NCBI GenBank assembly: GCA_030528525.1
Contig: JAUMYT010000009.1
Location: forward strand, 1-64,000
Source of the DNA: Pasteurellaceae bacterium
GTDB lineage: Bacteria; Pseudomonadota; Gammaproteobacteria; Enterobacterales; Pasteurellaceae
DNA length: 64,000 nucleotides
Direction: 5' to 3'
The translations under genes were made by a program, and so were the position numbers. The number at the start of each line of letters is the position of its first letter. Position 1 is the first letter of the stretch. A model generated the notes under the pieces. The model made no database searches. It was not told the DNA's origin and saw only the letters and a program-made list of their open reading frames with translations. Below, piece by piece: positions 20,398 to 28,684 of the stretch.

Positions 20398-21144
20398 CTA
20401 TTCTTTACAAACCAAACAATTCTCCTGTTTAGGTAATTGCATTTCTCGTAACGAAAAATTCAATCCATCAATCATCAATAGCTTACCCGACAAGGTTTTG
20501 CCGATATTCAACAGCACTTTGATCGTTTCTAACGCCTGCAAGCTGCCGACCACGCCCACAATCGGGGCAATCACGCCCGCTTCCACACAGCTCAACACAT
20601 TTTGCCCGAACAGCTGGCTCAAACAGTGATAGCACGGCTCGCCTTGTTGGTAACGAAATACGGAAACCTGCCCTTCAAAGCGAATTGCCGAACCTGATAC
20701 AAGGGGAATTTTTTTACGAAAACATTGCAAATTCAATAGGTTGCGAATATCGACATTATCGGTGCAATCGACCACGACATCAAATTGGGGGATCAGCTCC
20801 GCCCACTCACTCTCGCTCAATTTTTTGTAAATGCTGTCAATGTGAATGTTCGGATTGAGTGCTGAGAGCCGTTTTTTTGCCGATGCCACTTTCGGCTCGC
20901 CGATATTTTCGTCCGTATGCAAAATTTGCCGTTGTAAATTGGACAGGGAAACGGTATCGAAATCCACCAAAGTGAGCTGCCCCACGCCACCGCTGGCAAG
21001 GTATTGCGAAGCGGCACAGCCCAAGCCCCCTAAGCCGACAATCAACACACGGCTGGCTTTGAGTTTTTCTTGCCCGTCAAAATCGACACTTTTCAGCACA
21101 ATTTGGCGGTTATATCGCAACATTTCGTGATCGGTCAGTTCCAT
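20398..21144 (-). CDS. moeB: Molybdopterin-synthase adenylyltransferase
   Basis: A 248-aa E1-like enzyme that adenylates the C-terminal glycine of MoaD during molybdenum cofactor synthesis. The ATP-binding ThiF fold is shown by VLIVGLGGLGCAASQYLASGGVG near residues 32-54, then DFDTVSLSNLQRQ and the VVDCTDN segment. Two CxxC pairs (CYHC near 170 and CLVC at the end) form the structural zinc site. The start at 21144 (MELTDHEMLRYNRQ) is chosen by homology; its ATG overlaps the hemW stop by one base, so the two genes are translationally coupled. Confidence 0.93.
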   Translation of the reverse strand: MELTDHEMLRYNRQIVLKSVDFDGQEKLKASRVLIVGLGGLGCAASQYLASGGVGQLTLVDFDTVSLSNLQRQILHTDENIGEPKVASAKKRLSALNPNIHIDSIYKKLSESEWAELIPQFDVVVDCTDNVDIRNLLNLQCFRKKIPLVSGSAIRFEGQVSVFRYQQGEPCYHCLSQLFGQNVLSCVEAGVIAPIVGVVGSLQALETIKVLLNIGKTLSGKLLMIDGLNFSLREMQLPKQENCLVCKE

Positions 21145-22301
21145 TATTCCAAAAATCCTTCGAGTAATTCGTTCAAAAATAACTTGCCGTGGGGCGTGAT
21201 TTGCCAATGCGTAGCGGTTTCGCTGATGAAATTTTTACTCAATGCCCAATCCATTGTCGGGCGAAGTTGCTCAATCGCGACCGCCGTGTAGGCTTCAAAT
21301 TCCGCTTTTGGCGTGGGTTCAAGCAGGCGAAAACGGTTCATAAAAAATTCAAACGGGCGGTCTGCCATTTCGACCAAATTTTCCTGATAGCGATATTCGC
21401 CTCGCATATAGCCTTTCGGGTGCTTGGTTTTGCTGAAGCGGTAAATCTCGCCGTTGGGATAACTGATTTTGCCGTGTGCCCCGCAGCCAATCGCCAAATA
21501 ATCGCCAAACCGCCAATAATTCAAATTGTGCTGACATTGGAAGCCTTGTTTCGCATAGGCGGACGTTTCATACTGCTCGTAGCCTGCCGCCGTTAAAAGC
21601 TGATGCCCTTGCTCGAAAATATCCCAAAGTTCATCATCATCGGGCAAGGTCGGCTGGCGATAATAAAACATTGTGTTCGGCTCAATGGTAAGCTGATACC
21701 ACGATAAATGCGGCGGCTCGAGTTCGATCGCTTGGCGTAAATCGCTCAAGGCTTGAGCTACAGACTGATTCGGCAGCCCGTGCATTAAATCAACATTGAA
21801 ACTGCGTAGCCCAAAAGGCTGGGCATTTTTCGCAAAACGTACCGCATTTTTGGCTTCTTGACTGTCGTGAATCCGACCCAATTTGAGCAATTTTTCTGGC
21901 TCAAAGCTCTGAATGCCCATTGAAATGCGGTTCACCCCAGCCTGTGCGTAACCGATAAACCGCGCTGCTTCGGCGGTACCAGGGTTGGCTTCAAGGGTGA
22001 TTTCCAAATTCGGCTCAAACTCGATCCGTTGCTGAATTTCGCTCAACAAATAAGCAATACCTTCCGCTGAAAATAGGCTCGGCGTGCCACCACCAATAAA
22101 AATCGAATGAATTTTCCGCCCAGCGATTGCCGATTGATAACGCACCAAATCTTGGCTGAGATCCGCCAACAGATGCTGAATATACTCCGCTTCGGGAATC
22201 GCCCCTTTTTGGGCGTGGGAATTGAAATCGCAGTAAGGGCATTTCTGCACGCACCACGGGATATGAATATAAAGGCTTAACGGTGGTAAATAAAATTGCA
22301 C
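21144..22301 (-). CDS. hemW: Radical SAM heme chaperone
   Basis: A 385-aa protein that binds heme and an iron-sulfur cluster and delivers heme to target proteins. It was long annotated as anaerobic coproporphyrinogen oxidase. The radical-SAM cluster cysteines are Cys17, Cys21 and Cys24 (CVQKCPYC), followed by the extra Phe of the HemW type (CDFNSH). The GGGTPSLF SAM motif is near residue 71 and a HemN C-terminal domain closes the protein. The cysteine order matches HemW rather than HemN. It is first in the hemW-moeB pair. Confidence 0.93.
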   Translation of the reverse strand: MQFYLPPLSLYIHIPWCVQKCPYCDFNSHAQKGAIPEAEYIQHLLADLSQDLVRYQSAIAGRKIHSIFIGGGTPSLFSAEGIAYLLSEIQQRIEFEPNLEITLEANPGTAEAARFIGYAQAGVNRISMGIQSFEPEKLLKLGRIHDSQEAKNAVRFAKNAQPFGLRSFNVDLMHGLPNQSVAQALSDLRQAIELEPPHLSWYQLTIEPNTMFYYRQPTLPDDDELWDIFEQGHQLLTAAGYEQYETSAYAKQGFQCQHNLNYWRFGDYLAIGCGAHGKISYPNGEIYRFSKTKHPKGYMRGEYRYQENLVEMADRPFEFFMNRFRLLEPTPKAEFEAYTAVAIEQLRPTMDWALSKNFISETATHWQITPHGKLFLNELLEGFLE

Positions 22302-22371
22302 GGGTGTTAAATTCCTAGAGTTGAAACAGCTAAAAAAACACCTGTCATTATACCGAACTTACTCAGAAAAT

Positions 22372-22423
22372 CCCCCCCGCTTGTCATCATACAAGGGGGG
22401 GAGAAAATTCGACTTTTTGCAAA
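22372..22423 (+). repeat. Uptake-sequence-like element 4 with an inverted half-copy
   Basis: CCCCCCCGCTTGT at 22372-22384 faces ACAAGGGGGGGAGAAA at 22391, with tail CTTTTTGCAAA. The two cores would pair as a GC-rich stem, so it could act as a terminator between lutC and hemW (same strand). Confidence 0.75.
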
Positions 22424-22425
22424 TA

Positions 22426-23124
22426 TTATAGATCGTCAATCAACAGATAGATTTTCGACACGGGTCCGTGTACGCCCACGACTTTGATGAGTTCAATATC
22501 CGCCGTGGCACTTGGGCCTGAAATGATATTCACACAAGACGGCATTCGTTCGCCATTTTGGGCTTTATCGTGCAGGATTTTGGCAAGCTGTGCCACCCTT
22601 GGCAACACGGTGCTTTTGCGTAACACCACCACCGATTTTTCAGGCAACAGGCTGACCGAACGCCCAAATTCCTTGTCGGAAAATAGCACCACGCCGCCCG
22701 ATTCCGCCAAGCCGTATTCGCCGTACACCACGCCGATATTGGCTTGTTCCGCTTTGGTGATATTTTCGTCGCCTGCGTTGAAATCCCACACATAGCTGTC
22801 AAATTTGGCTTGGAGCGTTGGCGTGATACCGAGATCAACCAAACGTTGATCGTTGTTGATGATCACTTTGCCGCCGCCGTATTTTTCGCAAATATCGAGA
22901 ATGGCTTGTGGTAACTCATTCTCTTTGGCAACCACTACATCTGCCATCATCACACGAGAAAAATCGACAAACTCATTGCACAACTGTTCCTGCGTGCGGT
23001 CGGTTAAACGGGTAGTTGGGTGATTATTGACTAATGTTGGCATTGGCTCTGGCACGGTTTGGCGTGGTCTGCCCATTCGCTCTGCCAATTTATTCAAGAA
23101 ATTTTCACGATTTTGGAAATCCAT
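22426..23124 (-). CDS. lutC: Lactate utilization protein C
   Basis: A 232-aa LUD-domain protein, third member of the LutABC (YkgEFG) complex that oxidises L-lactate to pyruvate. The N-terminus NRENFLNKLAERMGRPR and the later GLAESGGVVLFS and GPSATADIELIKVVGVHGP are family hallmarks. It has no iron-sulfur motif, as expected. It follows lutB by 3 nt, last in the operon. Confidence 0.9.
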   Translation of the reverse strand: MDFQNRENFLNKLAERMGRPRQTVPEPMPTLVNNHPTTRLTDRTQEQLCNEFVDFSRVMMADVVVAKENELPQAILDICEKYGGGKVIINNDQRLVDLGITPTLQAKFDSYVWDFNAGDENITKAEQANIGVVYGEYGLAESGGVVLFSDKEFGRSVSLLPEKSVVVLRKSTVLPRVAQLAKILHDKAQNGERMPSCVNIISGPSATADIELIKVVGVHGPVSKIYLLIDDL

Positions 23125-23127
23125 TGC

Positions 23128-24534
23128 TTACCCCCTATTTTTAAACCAACTGCGGAAACTTTCGCCTTCTGCGGACGGCAGATCACGGGCTTTCGTCCAC
23201 TCCGCTAATGCACCGACTTGAATCGGGGCTTTGCCGTTTTTGATGAACTTGCTCGCCACTTTCGCCCCGACATTGACCCCCACTTTCCACAAAGTTGGGT
23301 GTGCGTTGGCAAAGTTGAAGCCGAAAATCGACAAGCGTTCAATCGCTGGCGTCATTCCGCTTTGAGCAATGTTTTCACGGTGTTGTAAAATCAGTTGAGC
23401 CAGTGGAATTTTCACAGGGCAAACGGAGTTACAGGCAGTACAGAGCGAGCAGGCGTATGGCAACTCTTTGAACTCTTCATAACCACCGAGTAATGGCGAA
23501 ATTACCGATCCAATCGGGCCTGGGTAGATCGAGCCGTAGCCGTGACCGCCGATTTGGCGATAGGCAGGGCACGTGTTCAAGCAGGCACCGCAACGGATAC
23601 AACGCAACACTTCTTTAAATTCGCTCTCTAAAATTTTGGAACGACCGTTATCCACAATCACTAAGTGGAAATCTTCTGGCCCGTCTGTTTCACCCTCTAA
23701 ACGAGGGCCTGTCAGCCACGTGTTGTAAGCGGTCAGTTTTGCGCCTACCGCACTGCGAGCCAACATTGTGATCAACACATCGACTTCTTGGAAAGTCGGG
23801 GCTAAACGTTCCATTCCCATTACTGCAATATGGGTTTTCGGTACCGTAGTGGCTAAACGCAAGTTGCCTTCGTTGGTCACCAAGCAGACCGAACCTGTTT
23901 CTGCCACGGCGAAGTTACAGCCACTGATGCCGATGTCGGCTTCTAAGAAATCTTGGCGTAGCACTTTACGCACGAACGCATTCATCTCTTCTGGCTGTTC
24001 GCTACCTTGGTAGCCGACCGCACGGTGCAACTCTTCCCGAATGCGATGGCGATCTTTGTGGATCGCTGGCACCACGATGTGCGACGGTTTGTCACCCACG
24101 ATTTGGAGCAAATATTCGCCCAAATCCGTTTCAACCACTTTGATGCCTTCTTGCTCTAAAACGTGGTTCAAACCGATCTCTTCGGTGACCATCGATTTAG
24201 ATTTCACGATTTTCTTGGCGTTTTTCTCCAATGCCACTTGTCGAATGTAAGCGGTCGCTTCCTCGGCTGTTTCGGCAAAAAAGACTTTACCGCCGTTTTG
24301 ATGCACTTTTTCGCTTAATTGATACAAATAGGCATCTAAATTGGCAAGCACGTGATTGCGAATTTGTTTCGCCAGATCACGCCACTCTTCCCAGTTGCCA
24401 AGTTCATCGACCATTTTTTGGCGGTTTGCTCCGATGGTTTCTTGAGCTTTGACCACCGCTTTCCGCATCATTTCGTTGTGAATTTGCTCATCCACACGCA
24501 CTTTAAATGCAAGGTTGCTGGTTTTTAATGACAT
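23128..24534 (-). CDS. lutB: Lactate utilization iron-sulfur protein B
   Basis: A 468-aa cytoplasmic subunit of the LutABC L-lactate oxidising complex. A LUD domain spans about residues 60-290, with the ISGCNFAVAETGSVCLVTNEGN stretch near 203-224. A ferredoxin-like domain with two 4Fe-4S sites follows: CIRCGACLNTCP near 311 and CSLCTACNSVCP near 360. A C-terminal LutB-specific tail closes it. Length is standard. The gene starts 1 nt after the lutA stop, implying coupled translation. Confidence 0.92.
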   Translation of the reverse strand: MSLKTSNLAFKVRVDEQIHNEMMRKAVVKAQETIGANRQKMVDELGNWEEWRDLAKQIRNHVLANLDAYLYQLSEKVHQNGGKVFFAETAEEATAYIRQVALEKNAKKIVKSKSMVTEEIGLNHVLEQEGIKVVETDLGEYLLQIVGDKPSHIVVPAIHKDRHRIREELHRAVGYQGSEQPEEMNAFVRKVLRQDFLEADIGISGCNFAVAETGSVCLVTNEGNLRLATTVPKTHIAVMGMERLAPTFQEVDVLITMLARSAVGAKLTAYNTWLTGPRLEGETDGPEDFHLVIVDNGRSKILESEFKEVLRCIRCGACLNTCPAYRQIGGHGYGSIYPGPIGSVISPLLGGYEEFKELPYACSLCTACNSVCPVKIPLAQLILQHRENIAQSGMTPAIERLSIFGFNFANAHPTLWKVGVNVGAKVASKFIKNGKAPIQVGALAEWTKARDLPSAEGESFRSWFKNRG

Positions 24535-24535
24535 T

Positions 24536-25267
24536 TTAGTTCCCCCCTTGCATTAACACTTCGGCAATGTGCATCACTTTCACGTTTTTGCCTTCACGGC
24601 TTAAACGTCCGCCAATGTTGAGCAAGCAGCTCACATCGGCACCGATTAAGTAATCGGGTTCCGCATCAGACAAGTGCGACACTTTTTCAGTCACCATTTC
24701 GCCTGAAATTTCTGCCATTTTGACCGAGAAGGTACCGCCAAATCCGCAACAGGTTTGTTGATTGTGGATTGGCAATAATTCCAAGCCTTTCACATTCTGC
24801 AATAAGGTAACAGGCTCATTCACAATGCCCAGTTTGCGGAACAAACTGCAAGACGGGTGATACACCGCTCTGCCCTTGAGCGTGGCTCCCACGTTGGTCA
24901 CGCCCAACACATTCACGATAAAATCGGTGAGATCGTAAAAACGATCTGCGACTTTTTTAGCCCGCTCTGCCCATTGGCTTTCGCCAAAACGTTCAAAGTA
25001 TTCAGGGTAATTTTTGATCGCATAGACGCAAGAACCTGCGGGGGCGACAATCGGATACTCATTGGCTTCAAAGGTTTCCACCAAATTTTTCATTCCTGCC
25101 AAGGCTTGTTTGGTGTAACCACTGTTGATGGCTGGCTGCCCACAGCAACCCTGTTTTTCAAGAAAGGTAATGTTACAGCCGAGCTTTTCCAGCAGCAACA
25201 CAGTGTTTTTCGCCACCCCTGCCTTAACCACATCGGCAATACAGGTGACGTACAGATTGACGTTCAT
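24536..25267 (-). CDS. lutA: Lactate utilization protein A (CCG-domain)
   Basis: A 243-aa first subunit of LutABC. The two cysteine-rich CCG motifs that bind iron-sulfur clusters or carry electrons are seen as GCCGQPA near residue 38 and CCGFGGTFS near 183. The start at 25267 is taken because GGAG stands 7 nt upstream and the MNVNLYVTC beginning matches the family. The 157-nt gap to lldP holds two inverted uptake-like elements and A-rich sequence, so lutABC may be transcribed partly with lldP. Confidence 0.9.
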   Translation of the reverse strand: MNVNLYVTCIADVVKAGVAKNTVLLLEKLGCNITFLEKQGCCGQPAINSGYTKQALAGMKNLVETFEANEYPIVAPAGSCVYAIKNYPEYFERFGESQWAERAKKVADRFYDLTDFIVNVLGVTNVGATLKGRAVYHPSCSLFRKLGIVNEPVTLLQNVKGLELLPIHNQQTCCGFGGTFSVKMAEISGEMVTEKVSHLSDAEPDYLIGADVSCLLNIGGRLSREGKNVKVMHIAEVLMQGGN

Positions 25268-25336
25268 AACGACTCCCACATATCAAATAAAATAAAAAAT
25301 AAAAAAATAAAAATCAGAAAAATTTAAAAAATAAAA

Positions 25337-25404
25337 GCAAGGGGTCACTTCTTGAGAAAAATCTGCAATATTTTGCATTTTTCCAACAAGATCTGCCCCC
25401 TTGC
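25337..25404. repeat. Inverted pair of uptake-sequence-like elements
   Basis: Plus copy 25337-25369 (GCAAGGGGTCACTTC...ATCTGCAATA) and minus copy 25371-25404 (GCAAGGGGGCAGATC...AATGCAAAA) face each other and could fold as a long stem in the lldP-lutA gap, acting as a partial terminator. Confidence 0.75.
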
Positions 25405-25424
25405 AGTCTCTACAATATTAATAA

Positions 25425-27017
25425 TTAGACATTAAAGAAAATCGGAATCACAAAGAGTGCCACTAACGCTGCAATGATACCGTAAACAATCATTGGCACA
25501 ACGGTTTTCTTAATGATTGCCCCTTCTTGATTTTGCATATTCAATACCGAGCTCACTGCCACGATGTTGTTGATACACACCATATTCCCCATCGCACCAC
25601 CGACAGATTGCAATGCTAGCACAAGCGTTGCAGACAAGCCTGTCAATTCTGCAGTCGAAAGCTGTACGCTACCGAAGGTTAAGTTCGATACGGTGTTAGA
25701 ACCGGAGAAGAACGCACCCACTGCCCCTAAGTAAGAGGCAAATAGCGTCCAATATTGACCTGTAGCTTCCGCAAAGCTCTTACCGATGATTTTCACCATT
25801 GAGCCATCGCCACCCACAAGCATCAAGTTCACCATAATCAACGCACCTACAAGGGCGAAGAATGGATTACGTGTTTGACGTAGGCTACCCATAAACACAT
25901 CTTTGGTTTGGCTACCTGATACCGCAAAGACTGGAATAGCGATCAACACTGTGACTACGAATGGAATTAACGCTGGCACATAAAGCAATTTGTAGCTGGC
26001 GTTGATTGATGTGTCGAAAATATTTTTCAAGCTGAAGATTAAGCCGTGGCTGATGTCGAACGTCCCTAATGAACCAAGTTTGACGCTGACCCAAGAAGTG
26101 GCATCATTCATCATTGCTTTAAATGGTAACTGCTTGATACGGGTAACGATTAAAATCGCAATCAATAATGCAGTTGGGAATAACGCTTTAATCACTTCGC
26201 CTTTTGATACTGTGCTGTCGAAGGTATTTTCCACTTTCGCCAAGCCAATGCCTTTGTTCGCCACGAAAATGGAGATCAACAAGCCAATCGCACCGCCGAC
26301 CAACGATGGGAATTCATAGTTGACTTGAGCAAGGAAGAAATACGGCACCACGCAGGCAAAAATGCTGATATAGACAAAGGCTAAATTTTTACGAATCTCT
26401 TCCCAAGACACGATTAAACGCAATGCCATTACAGGGATCACTAACGCCGCAAAAGCGTGGATCGTTGCCGTCATTGAACCAATTTCTAAAATTTGGCTTT
26501 CGGCTAATTTTAACGGTCCAAAACCAAACCACGTTGGCGTCCCCACCGCACCGAAAGACACTGGTACCGAGTTCATCACTAACGCCAACATTGCCACTTT
26601 AAGCGGCTGGAAACCTAAGCCGACCAAAATCGGAGCAGCAATCGCAGCAGGCGTACCAAAGCCACTCGCCCCTTCAATCATAAAGGCGAATGCCCAACCA
26701 ATGATCATAATTTGAGCGACTGGGTTTGGGTTGATCGTGCCTAACCATTTACGCAAAGTATTGGTTACCCCCGACACTTCGGAAAAACGGTTAAACAAAA
26801 TCGCCCCGAAAATCACTGTAATCGGCGTTTGCACCGCCACAATTGCCGAGACAATATTGGCACTCACAGTTTGCACATCAGTGCCGAAGTAGATAAGTTG
26901 AATGATCAACACCACCACGGCAATCCAAGGTAATGCCACATAAGATGGCAACGCATTACGTTTTACCATTAAATAAATGAGTAAAACGATAGGAAAAATA
27001 CTCAGAAAAAGAGCCAT
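25425..27017 (-). CDS. lldP: L-lactate permease
   Basis: A 530-aa inner-membrane carrier of the LctP family that imports L-lactate with protons. Some 12-14 membrane helices are visible. Family hallmarks include FMIEGASGFGTPAAIAAPIL near residue 115, NSVPVSFGAVGTPTWFG near 152 and FFSGSNTVSNLTFGS near 433. The ATG at 27017 is chosen over a TTG four codons upstream because TTTGGAG stands at ideal distance. A perfect CRP site lies 107 nt upstream. With lutABC just downstream, it forms a lactate uptake and oxidation locus. Confidence 0.93.
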   Translation of the reverse strand: MALFLSIFPIVLLIYLMVKRNALPSYVALPWIAVVVLIIQLIYFGTDVQTVSANIVSAIVAVQTPITVIFGAILFNRFSEVSGVTNTLRKWLGTINPNPVAQIMIIGWAFAFMIEGASGFGTPAAIAAPILVGLGFQPLKVAMLALVMNSVPVSFGAVGTPTWFGFGPLKLAESQILEIGSMTATIHAFAALVIPVMALRLIVSWEEIRKNLAFVYISIFACVVPYFFLAQVNYEFPSLVGGAIGLLISIFVANKGIGLAKVENTFDSTVSKGEVIKALFPTALLIAILIVTRIKQLPFKAMMNDATSWVSVKLGSLGTFDISHGLIFSLKNIFDTSINASYKLLYVPALIPFVVTVLIAIPVFAVSGSQTKDVFMGSLRQTRNPFFALVGALIMVNLMLVGGDGSMVKIIGKSFAEATGQYWTLFASYLGAVGAFFSGSNTVSNLTFGSVQLSTAELTGLSATLVLALQSVGGAMGNMVCINNIVAVSSVLNMQNQEGAIIKKTVVPMIVYGIIAALVALFVIPIFFNV

Positions 27018-27123
27018 TGGATACTCCAAATAAAGAATAAAATGAAAGAGGACATTGCCCCCAGTTGTAAGCCTGTAAATTCTATTAAAAAAATGTAAAG
27101 ATGAAAACGGATTGTTGTCTTTT

Positions 27124-27139
27124 TGTGAATTTCATCACA
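27124..27139 (-). promoter_or_regulatory. CRP-cAMP site upstream of lldP
   Basis: TGTGA-ATTTCA-TCACA is a perfect match to the TGTGA-N6-TCACA core. It suggests catabolite control of lactate uptake. The only plausible target is lldP, since the next gene on the other side is convergent toward this gap. Confidence 0.8.
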
Positions 27140-27191
27140 ATTTACTGGTTCGTTAGCTTAAAAAGAGAGCAAACTTATTGATTTCTCCTCT

Positions 27192-27225
27192 ACAAGGGGG
27201 TGAGAACCGCTGACTTTTTGCAAAA
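27192..27225 (+). repeat. Uptake-sequence-like element 6
   Basis: One of the best copies: ACAAGGGGGTGAGAACC then GACTTTTTGCAAAA, between lldP and the PDZ-hydrolase gene. Confidence 0.8.
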
Positions 27226-27259
27226 AACAGTGCGATATTCAATGCACTGCTCCCAACAA

Positions 27260-28612
27260 TTACGGCACGACAAATGTTTGTTTATTATGAGGTATCACCT
27301 GCTGTGCCTTTCCATTAATCACGAGCGAAAGCGTCTTGGCATCTTTTGCCCAAGGCAATTGGTCAAAATCAATTTCAAATTCTGACACTCTAGAGGTCTC
27401 AATCATCAGCTGATTATCTTGTAGCGTCGCCTTCACTTTCGCAGAAAGTGGCTGTTTAGCAAAAACTTCATAGTCATAGGCGGGTGGGAAATTGCCTTTC
27501 AAGATCATTTCTTGACCATCACGTTGAATCGTGATCACCGTTGTATCACCTGCTTTTTTACTACCAAGATAGCTAAACAAGGCATTGCGACTATCTAGCA
27601 AAGTCTCTTCCAATTTAATAATCACATCACCTGCTTGTATGCCGATATTGGCTGACACACTGTCTTTTTTCACCCCAGTCACCTTCAAGCCTAACCCTTG
27701 ATGTTTCATATCAAAGCCGACGCCTAAAGAAGCTTTATCATTCACCATTCTTAATGCGTAAGGTTTATGCCATGCTTTTGTACTCTCTGCTTCATTGCGT
27801 TTGGTAATTTTTAACCAGCTGTATTGGTTGGAAAAATCATCCGCACTTTCTAGCGAAATATCTGTCACCGTTTGGCGGCGATGTTGCTCAATAAAGTATT
27901 TAATCTCTGCTTGAAGCGACGGGAAATACCGCATATCGTGATTGCCTTCTGGCGTGTTAAATATCATATTAGGGTGGTATTGCAACAGATAATCCATCAA
28001 TGGTTTCATTAAACGAGCAGGATAAAGCATATCCGATTGTGTATTGACGACATAAAAGGGTTTTTGGTTAACATTTTCCAAATAAACCGGCGATTCGCCA
28101 ATATTTGCAGCAACTGGCAGTGCTCCATTAAGCGAAATAAACCCTGCAAAAGGATCAGATTTTGTTGCAGCAAAATAGAACGAGCCAGATCCCCCATCAG
28201 AAAAACCGCTTAAAAACACTTTATCCGGATCGATCTGAACGGTCTGCTTCACCGCATCAATTTCCGCTAACACCATCTCAACCCCAGCATGCTCAAACCA
28301 AGAAAGCCCTTTTTGTCCGTAAGGAAACAGGACATAGTAGCCCCCTTCATCCGCAAGTTTTACCATCGGTGAACATTTTGCTGCTCCCAGTGGGTCGATT
28401 TGCAATTTCGGGGCAGAAACCGCGCCATGTAAATAGACAATTAGCGGGCGTGATTGATTAGCATCAAGTGCTTTTGGTGTATAAAGTACGTAAGGCTGCA
28501 TTTCGCCATCGGCTCGCTTAAAATGAAATAAGTCAAATTTACCTGATTCAGAAAAGGCAACCGTACTCCAACAAAGGGCAAGCAAGCCCCAGCATTTTGC
28601 GAAGATTTTCAT
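27260..28612 (-). CDS. Secreted alpha/beta-hydrolase with C-terminal PDZ domain
   Basis: A 450-aa protein with a Sec signal peptide (cleavage near STVAFS, residue 21). The first domain is an alpha/beta-hydrolase of the secreted esterase/PHB-depolymerase or prolyl-oligopeptidase-like type: oxyanion loop YLHGAV near 60, nucleophile Ser138 in GFSDGGSG, Asp194 in NTQSDMLYP, His225 in EGNHDMRY. A PDZ domain follows at about 285-372 (GLGLKVTGVKKDSVSANIGI then QAGDVIIKLEE), and a beta-rich tail ends the protein. Substrate is unknown. It lies downstream of a Fur-controlled TonB-dependent receptor with a terminator between them, suggesting a role in handling the receptor's ligand, but that is inference. 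Confidence 0.7.
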   Translation of the reverse strand: MKIFAKCWGLLALCWSTVAFSESGKFDLFHFKRADGEMQPYVLYTPKALDANQSRPLIVYLHGAVSAPKLQIDPLGAAKCSPMVKLADEGGYYVLFPYGQKGLSWFEHAGVEMVLAEIDAVKQTVQIDPDKVFLSGFSDGGSGSFYFAATKSDPFAGFISLNGALPVAANIGESPVYLENVNQKPFYVVNTQSDMLYPARLMKPLMDYLLQYHPNMIFNTPEGNHDMRYFPSLQAEIKYFIEQHRRQTVTDISLESADDFSNQYSWLKITKRNEAESTKAWHKPYALRMVNDKASLGVGFDMKHQGLGLKVTGVKKDSVSANIGIQAGDVIIKLEETLLDSRNALFSYLGSKKAGDTTVITIQRDGQEMILKGNFPPAYDYEVFAKQPLSAKVKATLQDNQLMIETSRVSEFEIDFDQLPWAKDAKTLSLVINGKAQQVIPHNKQTFVVP

Positions 28613-28639
28613 ACATTTCCTCTGATGACATAAAACCTC

Positions 28640-28670
28640 AAAAAACTACCGTATGTTTTGATACGGTAGT
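28640..28670 (-). terminator. Terminator between the TonB receptor and the hydrolase gene
   Basis: On the minus strand ACTACCGTAT and ATACGGTAGT form a perfect 10-bp stem with a 6-nt loop, followed by TTTTTT. It lies 15 nt after the receptor stop; the hydrolase would depend on read-through or its own weak promoter. Confidence 0.85.
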
Positions 28671-28684
28671 TCTCATACACTGAA

